Shown: positions 42,439-53,588 of the stretch, in pieces | Numbering within the stretch: the stretch's first letter is position 1 | How the letters are laid out: each line of letters begins with the position of its first letter | Assembly (NCBI GenBank): GCA_033398695.1 | Contig: CM065804.1 | Location: 50,003,501 to 50,067,500, forward strand | Origin: Orobanche coerulescens | Lineage: Eukaryota; Streptophyta; Magnoliopsida; Lamiales; Orobanchaceae | Length of the DNA stretch: 64,000 nt | Reading direction: 5' to 3' | Notes under the pieces: model-generated | The model's database searches: none | What the model saw: only the letters and a program-made list of their open reading frames with translations | What the model was told of the DNA's origin: nothing | Made by a program: the position numbers and the translations under genes

Positions 42439-45240
42439 TTATGGCTCATAATCTGAGTCATCACTATAGTCTGTCTCATTTTCTGAGTTGATATCCGTCA
42501 ACATATGCCTCAAGTCGTCCACATTCTCGTTATCATAATTATCAAGTAATTTATCTGTATCAGCGTCAACGTACCCGCGAGCATCACCATGGAGTCGGAC
42601 GACTCGTCCTTCAGGAACATTATTCATCGTAATTGTCGTTGATGGTGGAATATTTGCTGCATTTGGCTCTTTGTAAGCATCATCGTCATCAGTACCTGTT
42701 GTTTCTCCCAGTGTAGCAGCGCTATAAATATTCCTCGTTGTCACAACGTTCAGTATCTTCCATGTGCCTTTCTTCACCAAGTCGTCCAAATAATAAACCG
42801 ACTTCACTGATTTTGCAAATACAAAAGGATCACTTTCATACCATGTAGTGGAAGTGTCAACGGATAACAGCCCGTAGTCATCTTGCATATCGGTTCGAAG
42901 ACTGGTGTCGTACCATCGACACTTAGACAAGTAAATTGTCATGCCTTCCCCGTAAATTATTTCTACCACTTCCATAAGAACACCATAACCCCAGAATTTT
43001 GACATCTTCTTTTTTGGTCTCTCTCAAGGCATACGAATGTGAAACCATTGACTTTGGCCATCGAATAAATTCTTGAAATGACCGACTTCATAGAAATAAG
43101 CATAAGTTCACGCGACCAGTTAGGGTGTCCGTCATCTTGTATATGGGTCATATGTGGTAAAAAAACTTTTTATGTAAAAAGAAAATATCTCAAGTCCAAA
43201 ATCAATAGCAACTGAATATATACGTACCCACTCCACAAAATAGTCGGCAAAAATGTCATTGTGGAATCTAGTGTGACCTCGCACCATATCGCATGACAAG
43301 TGGATGTGTTTCCAGTATTGAACTTCTGTACAATTGAGCAATATCCACCCATGTGCAATTCGTGACTCGTAGTCTAATTGTCTTCTTGGCAACCTCCCAT
43401 AGACGTCAACCTCAATGGAGATGATAGAAAGATTGAATTGTCTTTCATCTGCTGGAATATAGCGAGAAGGGGGATCGAAGGCGCCCAAATACAACTTGAT
43501 ATACATAAGACACTCCGACGAAAGGTATGATTCTACAATGCATCCTTCCAGTGCAGACTTTTTGGCCACGGAGTCTTTGTAATCACCCAGTTTCCTGTAA
43601 TATTATCATTGTGTTAGAAATCATATTTAATTTGACAATATATATATAATACAAAATTATGTTACCTTTCAACCGGGTACATCCATGTGTAGTGCACTGG
43701 ACCAGTGAGCAATAACTGCCGGGGAAGGTGGATCATGAGGTGAGGCATGAGGTCAAAAAAGTTTAGAGGAAATATTTGCTCAAACTTGCACAAAATATAG
43801 ATGATCTCATCTTGCATTTGATGCAAATCAGATCTCTTCACTTCTCTCGTACATAATTTCTGTAAAAATCTTGACAATGCAACGCAGGGATCGACCACCT
43901 GTTTTGGTAAGTACAGTCGAATAAATACCGGAAATAGGCGTTGTAGTAGGATATGACAATCATGACTCTTCAAACAGTTAACTTGTTCTCCCTGAAATTA
44001 ACGCATCTTCCTATATTTCCAGCATACCCGGTAGGATACCTAGCAGTCTTTATCCACCAAATTATCTCAGTTTTCTGCTCGGCAGTGACGGTGTAAGCTG
44101 CCTTAGGCATTTTTTGTTTTCTCTTGACAATCTTCAACCACAAATGTTTTCTTATGCTCATTTCTTCCAAACCTTTACGTGCTTTTGGCCCATCTTTGGT
44201 ATTTCCATCCCAACCTAAGATTGTCCCAACCACACTTTCGCAAACATTATTTTCAATGTGTATGACATCCAAGAAGTTCCTTATCAGTAACTTGCACCAG
44301 TAAGGCAATTCCCAAAATATACTTTTGTGCGACCAATACTTATACCTGTCGGGACTTTCAGAGGTTGCTGCAATCACATCTGGATGGTTGCTAAGCTGAC
44401 CAAAATCGTACTCATTAAGAATCGATAGTATTTCATCACCTGTCCACTGTCGTGGTGGCTCGCCCATTTCTACAGTCCTATCAAATGCCGCAGCATCCAT
44501 ACGCCACTCATGTTCCCTCTCAAGCCATATCCGACGACGCATTCGGATAACTTTCCTAATGTGGTACCTAGCACAATCTGCATTCAAACACACTAGACAA
44601 CCTCTATATCTGCTAATAACAAATCCAGACAACATTCTATATGCAGGAAAATCACTAATAGTGTCGATACACATGGCGTGCAAGTAGAATGTCTCGGACG
44701 AATAACTGTCATACGTGGAATGACCTTGCTCCCACAATAATTTCAGCTCCTCTATCAAAGGTCTCATATACACATCGATACACTTTCCTGGATATCCCGA
44801 ACCGGGACTAACAAGGTCAACATATTATACTCCTTATGAACACACATCCATGGAGGAAGATTGTAAGGAATCATTACAACAGGCCATATGGTATATGAAA
44901 GACTCATGTTACCAAAAGGGTTGAAACCATCAGATTCAATCCTGAGCCTTACATTTCGGATATATGAAGAAAAATTCGGATACTCCCTACCTATATGCTT
45001 CCATGCCTCTCCATCCGAAGGTTGTATCATAGTATCCCTGTCATGAGAGCGAGGCTCGGCGTGCCATCTCATTGCTTTTGTCGTGTGAGGAGTCATAAAA
45101 ATCCGTTCCAACCTGTCCTTCAATAGAAAATACCAAAGTACCTTCACCGGTTTCTCTTTTCCAGAATGAGTGATCCTATATCTCTCTGTATCACATACAG
45201 GACATCTCGTGAGGTCTTCATTAGGATGCCCCCAGAATAT
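42439..45240 (-). pseudogene. TNPD/TNP2-like CACTA transposase of CACTA-2, N-terminus missing
   Basis: The minus-strand reading begins about 45240 (FWGHPNEDLTRCPVCDTERY) and goes on through VLWYFLLKDRLERIFMTP, MRWHAEPRSHDRDTM and ESDGFNPFGNMSLSYTIWPV. One frame change near 44770 leads to RPLIEELKLLWEQG, RGCLVCLNADC and FWELPYWCKLLIRNFLDVIH (tnp2 core), then the DUF4218-type part (43973-43662, VLLRL..FFDLMPHLMIHLPRQ, GPVHYTWMYPVER). After a likely intron comes the DUF4216-type part (43569-42439) with an acidic C-terminus ending DSDYEP. The transposase-associated N-terminal domain is absent. Otherwise the coding frame is fairly well kept. Confidence 0.88.
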
Positions 45241-45664
45241 TAATCCGACTAACTAATATAGTTCAAATTATAAATGGAATCACAACAAACAATCAATATA
45301 ACGTCTACAACAAATATTATAATTGAATCTCAAGACACCCAAAAAGTTTCTTATATCCTTAAATTCATTAAGACACTTTTTTCTTAATCTATTCGGTACA
45401 CCTCAATGTATATGAATCATAATGATTATCATGACAAAAATTAAGGGTTATACAGAAAAGCTTTCGAATCTCAACATGAATAATACAAAGCTTTGAAATC
45501 ACAATAAAAAATACAATAAAATACCTTAATCGAATTGAATCTCAATACAACTGGTAGAAACCTTCGTCACTCCAGCTAGCACAACTCAAAGTAGCAACAT
45601 AAACTCAAAAAATACACAAAATCAAGGTTTTTTCGCCTGAAAATAACTGAGGATGATATGTAAA
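45241..45664. other. AT-rich region upstream of the CACTA-2 transposase
   Basis: No ORF. This is where the missing N-terminal exon of TNPD should be, and only A/T-rich sequence is present. Confidence 0.5.
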
Positions 45665-45854
45665 TTTAAATTAGAGGTTTAGCCAATTACTTGATCTCGG
45701 TCGTCGGCCAAATCATTACAAAAGTCGTCGGCTAAAATGTTTTAGCCGACGACAGTGTGGGTCATCGGCTAAAGTCTAAATTTTAGCCGAAGACACTTAA
45801 AACTCGTCGGCCGTTTTTGTAAGTGTCGTCGGGTAAGGTCCTTTTTTGGTAGAG
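45665..45854. repeat. CACTA-2 right subterminal repeats and terminus
   Basis: Seven or so GTCGTCGGCTAAA-type words, then CCTTTTTTGGTAGAG. The final TAGAG replaces the canonical TAGTG. Confidence 0.75.
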
Positions 45855-45879
45855 ATTCGCTTCAGATGTGTTTTATATC

Positions 45880-47012
45880 CAACAATAATAACAATCTAAA
45901 AGAAGGAAAAACTCTCCCTTGATTAGTATCGCATCTTGTCATTTTCCATGCGGACCCAATGACTGCTCCCACGATCTAGAAATACCTTAAATGCATAAAA
46001 TGTATTCTATCCATTTAAGGGGTTAAGGAATGGAATTTGCTAGTAAAAGTATTCTAGTTGTGCAAATAAACTTTGCAAACATCAGTTATGAATCAAACAA
46101 CAACAAAAGATTAGATGATGTTATAATCACCTGAAAGGAAACTCATTGAAACATTGAACCAAATATTAAATGCTCAAAGTTCCTCAAGAACAAGAAAATC
46201 ACCAATTGAGTTGAACGAATTCGAGATATGGATATATAGCCAGTATAATATGATCAACGACATCCGATAATACTAACTGAATCATCAAAATCGGGTTAGA
46301 AATCAAAATCAAGAGTTTCCCCCCAGAATGTCAACCCCAAGTGATTCAATTAGAACATACCTTGATTCGGCGAAGAACAAACGATTAGATGGTTTTATAA
46401 TCACCAAAGACTCTTACAATCGCCTTTGGATGGAGTAGAATCAGCCCAAGAATCCAAACCCTAGCCAAAGTGCTCCAGCAGCCGTGAGATAAGAGAAAGA
46501 AATGAAAAATGCAGAAAGAAGACTGTTGTCCAAGAATACATACTGGAGCAGTTAGCGTGCGCTAAAGGGCCCTAATTCCAGCACAGTTTGTCTCGGCCTC
46601 CCATTAGCATGTGTTAACTATAGGTCTTGGCGCGGGCTAACTGACAGTGTAGCGTGCGGTACCTGAGTGCATAGCTTGCACTACAGGTCCTGTACAGGCA
46701 GCAAGACTGATCCAAGAACTCGATGAAACTCCTCGATACGACCAATAATTACGCAACAAGCAACGAAGCGCTAACGTACAATACCAGTGATCCACAATGA
46801 AAACAGACACACGAAGAAGCATGACATATAATCACAAAAACACACATGAAGTACCATGACACAAGCACCAAACAGTCCATGTTAAATGGTAAGCGCGATA
46901 ATACAGTTACTACATATGCTAGTCAACAGAAAAATAACTCCAATTAATCAACATTTAGCTCAAAAATGACAATTACTTCAAGACAATGGAAATGAAAATC
47001 TTGGGTATTACA
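45880..47012 (-). repeat. Gyp-E 3' LTR (partial)
   Basis: It starts TGTAATACCCAAG on the minus strand at 47012, behind a purine tract AGTGGAGTAGAA. It contains a short run of the same TAGCGTGCGCTA-type near-palindromes as Gyp-D (about 46553, 46600, 46630, 46651 and 46671). Its far end is lost at the CACTA-2 border. Confidence 0.75.
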
Positions 47013-48437
47013 TTCTACTCCACTTATAATAAGTTTCATCCTTGAAACTTAAAAGGAACAACAACATGAAAAAAAACAATCAGATGTAAGAAATCCATTC
47101 ATTAAAGATCTCTATGAGTCGATATGCCGGAGACTGGGTCTTGATCTTACGAGATACTCTCTCACAGTTGTGAAATCGGTGCCCCTCATGTCCGTAGTTG
47201 TAACAAGTCACCGATGGTGCCTTACAGTTTGCACGAACATGACCCAAAATATTACAGTTGAAACATCTAGGTGCAGGGTCGGAAGTCACGACACCGCCTT
47301 TGAGCTCTTATACACTCCTGCTGACTGAGAAGGGCCCACAAACATACGATACAAGGGTTGAGGTTTAGAAACCCGAGTTCCCTTGCTTCCCGACGAACCA
47401 ATAGAAATCATCTACTTCTTCGGCATAGCCGCAGGCTCTGTCGATTACAAAGTCATCACAAATGCTAAAGCTCGATCTTGATACTCCTTCAAGATAGTAC
47501 ACATGAGAGGAACCATACTTTGTCGAACATGAGGTTTCATACGCATATTCAAGTAGCAGATCTTATCCGTATGACTTCTCACTTGCTCCCGAACATAACA
47601 TAACTATTAATTGTAATCGACTATACCATAGGATATTGACACATCTTGGGGGCGTAGCCAAGAAACACTCAACAGTCCTACACTCTTGGAGAGGCAACAT
47701 ACAATACTCTGCCTTTATGGCAGTCTTAGACTTAGCCCAAGTAGCTGCACAGTCTCTTGATGTTACGGCCTCCCACCAATCCGCAGATTCCTTATCGAAG
47801 AGGTACTAAGCAATAGGAACCTATCGAACAATATGGCATCAAACGTTCTTTCCAACTGTAAGAGCCGGTTCTACCATCCAAACAAATCAGAGAAACCAGC
47901 AAAATGGTATGGATGAATACTCATCACCTCATGGAGCTACTTACTAGCTCATGTATCCATGAGTTGGGGCTCATTCCAATGCCCACCCTGATTCATCTGT
48001 GCTAGTAGGGCTGCCACCTAATGAAGAATGGTGGAGACACCAATATTAACATTACCTCCAGCTGTCTGCCTCTGATTGAGAAATTAGTCCTCACGACCAT
48101 CTCTGTTGGGTCGATTAGCACTCGCCAGTAAATCGCTCGCCACAACAAGACCACGTCCATGACCATGTGCACAAACTTTGCCTCTCAAAGTACTAAACAC
48201 ATAACAATTCAGCACAATAGCATAACAACAAATCAGGGCACAACATTGCACAAACTCAAGGCAATAAGATGATCCATAAACACGCTATTAGCAAGAAATA
48301 CAAGTTTGGGAGACTTACTGTCACAGATCGTATAAAGATGATGGCTGCATCACGATACTAATCTCAACCAAAACCACAAACTCAAGTTCCGTTAACATAT
48401 GACACAAATCGACCCGACCGCCTAGGTTTCATAAACC
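47013..48437 (-). pseudogene. Gyp-E gag remnant with two zinc knuckles
   Basis: The readable part (47289-47080) has CFNCNILGHVRANC, a CCHC zinc knuckle, followed by CYNYGHEGHRFHNC, a second knuckle with Tyr in place of one Cys. Upstream to 48437 the minus strand shows degraded gag sequence full of stops. The protease-RT-integrase block expected after the knuckles is gone, and the sequence runs straight into the pol tail and 3' LTR. Confidence 0.7.
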
Positions 48438-48454
48438 TAAGCTCTGATACCATA
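48438..48454 (-). promoter_or_regulatory. Primer binding site of Gyp-E, tRNA-Met type
   Basis: The minus strand reads TGGTATCAGAGCTTAGG, a perfect TGGTATCAGAGC core, four bases after the LTR end. Confidence 0.9.
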
Positions 48455-48458
48455 AATG

Positions 48459-50289
48459 TAACACCCCCAGAAATCACCTGGGAATGCCACACGATGTAGA
48501 CCCTTCTCACAAATATCTACCAGGCAAGATACCAGAAGATAACTCATTGTTTGATATTAAAGGTCAAACCGCATAACAAAATGGACCAGCAAGGTTACAC
48601 AACATCACAAACGGACTAGAATCAAACAAGATTATATTACAATATATACACCCACAGATGGGATAAAATACACTACGGGATAAAACTCAATAATAAAGAA
48701 ATAAAATAAGGATGGACTCTCGCTCTTGATTAGTATCACAACTCGTCATCTTCCATGCCGGACATGTGACTGCTCCTATGATCTAGAAGTACCTGAAATG
48801 CATAATTAACGCATTTTCTCCAGTTAAGAGATTAACAATTGTAATCTGCTAGTACAAGTAGCTATGTAAATTTTACTATGCAAACATCAGCCATGATTCA
48901 AACAACAAACAACAAGAGGAATCTGAAGAGGTTTTAAAGTTTAGAATATAAACTTGAATCCTTTAAACCGTTTCATCATATGGGGAGTTTTAGAAAATAA
49001 AAAATCCTTTAGGATCTCAAGTTCTTAGTTATTCAACCACTTTAAACTCATTAGGGTCTCAGCCCAAAACCTGTTTCTCATCACGATACCCAAAATACAA
49101 ACACCGGGTCCACGATACAATCAACAATACATCAAACACAGGTGCATAAGCTATCCTGGTCCAACACTTGGAAGTGCGCACCACAGAGATCCCGTCAGAT
49201 CATACCTGGTTGGATACTCATGGCCGAACACTATTCGTACTCAGAGGCCCCATCGGACCCTACTTAGCCCACACATTACTGGATTTTGACCCATACTCGC
49301 ATGTGCCAATCCTTAGAGGCCTCGTCAAGCCTTACCTGGTTAATCCCAATACAGCACCACTATGTCCATACACATACTCGCAAGTACCGAATCCCAAAGG
49401 TCCCTTCAGATCCTACCTAGTTGAACACAGCACCACAACAATCCACAACACATATCAACACCACATCAGCGAACAACACACGACATCACAATTATATATC
49501 AGTCAACACATGGCAGAATACATATCCAAGTGTATAACAAATCAACTAAACCGTCACAATCCACACCATTCCACAACAAAGAACGATCAAACACAATATT
49601 GCATAATGAGATAGCAACAATAATAATTCACCTAATGCACAATAAATGAGAATAAACAAACCATCATAAATCTATTACACAAATTCACAAGATATAAATT
49701 ATATAGACAAGAATACTTGCCTCATTAATTAACACGTGAATCCTCTAATGAACACAGTTTGACTGCAAAACCCCAAAATCCTACAACCTCCATGAGAAAA
49801 CAACAACTACATAATTACTACGAGAATAAAAACCAAAAATAGTGGAAAACACGCCAAACACTCGAAAGAAAACTGCTTGAAATATTTAATCAAACATTAA
49901 ATGTTCAAAGTTTCTCAAGAACACGAAAATCATCGATCGAGTTGAATGAATTCGAGATATGGACATATAATCCTTATAATACGATCGAAAGCATCAAATA
50001 ACTCTATCAGAATCATCAAAATCAGGTTATAAATCAAAAGCAAGAGTTTCCCTCCTAAAGTCAACTCCAAGAGATTCAAGAAAAAAATGCCTCGATTTGA
50101 TGAAGAATAAAGGATTAGATTATGTTATAATCACCTAAGACCCTCCAAATACCTTTGGATGGAGCATAATAAGTCCAAGAATCCAAACCCTAGCCAAAGT
50201 ACTCCAACTGCCACGTGAGAATAGAAAGAAATGAAAAATGCAGAAAAAAAATGATGTGCAGGTATATATACTAGAGCAGTTAAACCGCC
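48459..50289 (-). repeat. Gyp-E 5' LTR (truncated)
   Basis: It begins TGTAACACCCCC on the plus strand. A block of repeated units with 'gaggcc.c.tcrga.cctacctggtt' lies at about 49150-49430. A minus-strand TATA box (TATATATA, 50263-50270) is followed within 25 bases by the point where the LTR breaks off, just as its palindrome region would begin. The 148-codon plus-strand ORF inside it is not a gene. Confidence 0.8.
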
Positions 50290-51060
50290 ATCTTCTTAAT
50301 TATATCATAAATTGGGTCTACCTCATTAATAGTATCTTGATTACTCCTAGCAATATTTTGCTATGAATTTGCCCCCATAGTCTTAACTATCTCGTACATT
50401 TCATCTGATGTACATTTTCCAATATCACCTCCTGATGCGTTATCAATCATATACTAAAAATCGAAAGCCAGACCATGACATAAGAATTGATCGAGGAGCT
50501 AAATTGGAAGTGATGATTTGGGCATTGAAGTTGTAAGCTTTTGAATATGTACCATTTCTCATGTAACGACTCCTCTCGGCTTAACTAAATGTCACTATCT
50601 CTGGTCGGATGTCTCGATCTTTTGATGCAAAAATAAACTTTCCATAAATTTGTTCTAAATAGCATCCCAACCATTTAATGAGTTTGGTGCTATTGACATA
50701 AGGGACACCTTATCTTATTCCTCAAGTGTATATGGAAAGTCCTTATTTAAGATAATTCTCGTTCAAGCCCACCAAAAGAAATGTCTGAATGACAGTGTAA
50801 AACTCTCGGATGAAATTAAGCGCATCTTTGATCAGCATCCCATATCAACATAATAATTCTCGTTCCTAGCTTAGGGCTATCTTGCCTAGAGTAATGAAAG
50901 ACACTGTGCTCCCTATAATTGGGTGTGTAAAGCCCCATATGGAGCTACTTGTTGTCAATTATTTTACCATTATGAGAGTATCCTCTGGCTCATTCTTTGT
51001 AAGTTCTCTCTTTCCTATTTGTGTCTTCTGTATTCGATTTGTCATCTACATAAGGAGCAA
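50290..51060 (-). pseudogene. Tat/Athila-type gag scrap
   Basis: The minus strand, with many stops, gives FIREFYTVIQTFLLVGLNE, LPYTLE..DKVSLMSIAPNS, KFMESLFLHQK and GESLHEKWYIFKSLQLQCPN. This is the same block order as the Tat-1 gag, so it is a distant, decayed relative. Confidence 0.6.
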
Positions 51061-51229
51061 TATCTAATCTGAGACCCTCTGACAATGCAAAAGGAAATGA
51101 TCAAATCACATGTGGATAAACTAAAATTAGAAAAAGAAAACACTTAAAGATAATTAAAAATACAATTATAGGTGTAGTAAGTCAATCCAAGTTCTATTCT
51201 GAAGGAGGACTTATCCGAAAAAATAATTA

Positions 51230-51620
51230 TTTATCTAGGCATGCCGAACATAGAACAACATTTGCAATTATCCGATGATGAACTTAGAAATGAGGCATAT
51301 AAGTTATAACAACACCAATATTAACAAAGACAAAGTGTAGAAGTTACATGACAAGAAAGTTATGCACAAAAACTTAGAGCCGGGAATGAAGTTGTTGCTA
51401 TTCAATTCAAGATTGATATTCTTTTCACATAAGTTAAAATCAAAATGAAGATTGTTTGAGATTGAAGAGGTGTACCCGTTTAGACTCCTAAGATTCTTAA
51501 TCCAAGGAAAAGTAATAATATAAAGTTAATGGTCACAGGGTGAAGCTATATATCAAAGGGACACAACAAGCGGAAAGAGTCAAGTGCAACATGCTTGAAG
51601 ACCCAATCTACGATTAATCA
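51230..51620 (+). pseudogene. Tat/Athila-type integrase C-terminal scrap
   Basis: The plus strand gives NLQLSDDELRNEAYKL, then in another frame MHKNLEPGMKLLLFNSRL and KLKSKWRLFEIEEVYPF, and KVNGHRVKLYIKG near the end. These are the C-terminal integrase landmarks of the Tat/Athila lineage. It runs opposite to the gag scrap next to it, so the two are rearranged. Confidence 0.7.
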
Positions 51621-51782
51621 AAACTTTATCAATCTAATTACATCAAGGAAGTGCATCGTAGGAGGTAACAGATGTGTATTTTTTTTTTTTTTTTGCTTTC
51701 AAAATCCAAAAGAACTGAAAATTTAAAAAAGAGAAAAAAAGGTAGTTGTAGCTCATTGTGGGAGGTTCTATAATGAGCATGT

Positions 51783-52893
51783 TGTCACGGGATGGGAGTT
51801 TGCTATACTCGTAATCGTCGTGTGGCCTAGCAACCCTCCTGCTAGCCAGCCTTAAACACGCCGAAATTGCGAAGTTTAAAGTTGGCACAACGAAAGAGAG
51901 GCAATGGGTTAATGGAAAGTTTTCTTCCACTAAGTTACAAAGAGTTACAAGTATGTCTCTTACAATGATTCCTCAAGGATGGCTGCAAATGAGCCCCAAC
52001 TTCTCTATTTATACTACCTCATATCACTAGAACCTTCCTCCACCTCCTCATTTGGAGGCTTCTAGATCCTCCTACACTTAGCCTATTGTAGAACACCATC
52101 TAGAAAACTCTATGTATTACAAGTCTTTATACAATGTCTAGAAACCTCTCCTAAGTTACAAGTCCCTTGACTCATCCAAGAGTCTCCAGCACTTTCCACA
52201 TGTTTCGGGACCTTTCAGGCTTGCTCGACCCAACCCGGCCTGACTCGGCCCGACTCCATGTAACCTGGCCCGATCTGGCCCGGCCTTCCGCACATGCTTC
52301 TGGATTAATCTTTGATGTTTTGGACCATCCCAGTCCGTTTATGGAATGTTTCGAGTACAACTTTTGCACAGTGGACTCCTCAGCTTTCCAATGTCCAGTG
52401 CACTCACAGGCCTTTATCTGTTTAAGCCTATTATAGGGGGAGGGAGCTCCGTGTGTCCCTCGCGCGCCGCCCGCGCGCGCGCCCAGCGCCTCGCGCGCAC
52501 CCCTCGAGGGTGTCCGTCGCCCGTGTCCGAGTCTCGGCCCTCGGATGTGCCTCATCTCGTCATCTTGTCCCGCGTTGTCCCGAAGCGGCGTGCCTGTCCG
52601 CTGCACTCGTCCGTTCGGTTCCCGGCATGCCTTGTCTCGCCGCCCAGGTAGCTCTGCAATTGGCCTAATGGCCTTGTCCCTTGGTTGGGCACTTTGTTGC
52701 TTGGATGGCCTGCTTGTTTGGCCATACACCCACGCATGCCGCACCACATGGCTAAGTCCCTCAGTCGGTTGTGCCGCTCCACACGGCCTTACAGTCCTGA
52801 ACGTGCCCCGTGCATGTTGATCCGCTGGACCTCGCACCCCTCTGTGCGGGTCTGTCTGAGCATTCTGTCGGTCATTTATCTCAGGGCGTGACA
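51783..52893 (-). repeat. Gyp-C 3' LTR
   Basis: Plus-strand ends are TGTCACGGG at 51783 and GCGTGACA at 52893, inverted copies of TGTCACG. A minus-strand TATA box (TATAAATAG) is at 52006-52013. The U3 part is very GC-rich, with an almost pure CG stretch at 52458-52500. The 271-codon minus ORF and the overlapping plus ORFs in this GC-rich part are composition artefacts. Confidence 0.8.
52006..52013 (-). promoter_or_regulatory. TATA box of Gyp-C LTR
   Basis: The minus strand reads GTAGTATAAATAGAG. Confidence 0.65.
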
Positions 52894-52912
52894 CTCTCCC
52901 CCGCCTGTTCCG
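52894..52912 (-). promoter_or_regulatory. Polypurine tract of Gyp-C
   Basis: The minus strand reads AGGCGGGGGAGAG directly before the LTR start TGTCACGCC. It primes plus-strand synthesis in LTR retrotransposons and marks the end of the internal region. Confidence 0.8.
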
Positions 52913-53044
52913 TTGATTCCCTCGTTGACGTGTGCTGCTACTCGGTCCCTCGATGTACCACATTGATCCCAGACAGTACATCGGCATTTCTTATTCGGTC
53001 AACTTTTTCAGGAATCGAAGTGTCGTCATTGCTGCGTAGGGGAG

Positions 53045-53588
53045 TTACTCCACCATCAAGGGGATAATGATGGGTTTGTTCAGACCGTTCATCCATAGTA
53101 CCTTCACTTGGGGGAAAAAGGCAAAATCGTTCTTCTCCAGGAAGTCCATTCCCAAAATGAGGTCCCGATCATCCATCGTGGTGACCTTGAAATGCACTCG
53201 ACCTTCCCAATCTCCGAGCATGATTCACACACCGTTTGCTGCCCCTTTGACCGGCACTGATGGTCCGTTGTTGGACTTCATCCAACCATTGCATGGTTGC
53301 ACAAGTAGTCCCAATCTCTTTGCTTCGGCCTCAGCGATATAGTTGTAGTCGGCTCCCGTGTCGACCAAGGACTTGATGGGTTGGTGGTTGATGGTTCCTT
53401 CCACGAACATCAACTTGCTTCCCTGCGGTCCCTCGCTACCTGCACTAACGACAGCATTAAGTTGTTGGATCGTGCTTACCTGCTGCACGTCTGTGTGATC
53501 AATCATTGGCCCCTCACATTTGGCCATGGCATTGAGCTTCCCCATTTTCGGACAGTCCTTCATCCGATGAGCTCCGCCGCACATAAAG
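53045..53588 (-). pseudogene. Gyp-C zinc finger and protease (3' part of gag-pro)
   Basis: The reading enters at 53588 with CGGAHRMKDCP (second half of a CCHC-type knuckle). It continues to the aspartic protease: INHQPIKSLVDTGADYNYIA (D-T-G-A active site, about 53360-53310), and, after a TGA near 53222, RDLILGMDFLEKNDF (the ILGMDFL hallmark). It stops at TAA 53047-53045. Nothing resembling RT follows. It was joined to 62340-63547 before Gyp-B inserted; the break falls inside the zinc knuckle. Confidence 0.85.
53584..53588. repeat. Target duplication TAAAG, left of Gyp-B
   Basis: TAAAG immediately before TGTAACACC. It is matched by TAAAG at 62335-62339. Confidence 0.9.

Larger units (their letters stand above)
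32805..45854 (-). mobile_element. CACTA-2: large CACTA element with damaged ends, hosting CACTA-3
   Basis: Both flanks carry the subterminal word TTTAGCCGACGAC / GTCGTCGGCTAAA (32812-33056 and 45665-45835). The right end reads ...CCTTTTTTGGTAGAG, a one-base variant of a CACTA terminus (CTCTACCAAAAAAGG against CACTACC...). A matching left terminus is not found, so the left end is eroded or rearranged. The genes read on the minus strand: a TNPD-like transposase (45240-42439), then a TNPA-like gene (41287-39133). CACTA-3 is inserted in the 3' part. Confidence 0.8.
45855..50289 (-). mobile_element. Gyp-E: gypsy element with pol deleted
   Basis: Partial 3' LTR (about 45880-47012), only 1.4 kb of internal sequence, primer site, and 5' LTR (48459-50289, itself cut on the right). 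The two LTRs are homologous ('cttgattagtatc', 'gcaaacatcag.catgattcaaacaac', 'gaattcgagatatgga'). Internally only gag pieces remain, with a few bases of pol tail next to the 3' LTR. Confidence 0.8.

Noticed and set aside
49168..49614. 148-codon plus-strand ORF (Pro/His/Thr-rich)
   Set aside because: Wholly inside the Gyp-E 5' LTR repeat block; no homology to a domain and no matching ORF in the other LTR.
52172..52987. 271-codon minus-strand ORF with overlapping plus-strand ORFs
   Set aside because: It lies across the LTR, polypurine tract and internal border of Gyp-C in very GC-rich sequence where stops are rare. It is Arg/Gly/Pro-rich with no domain.
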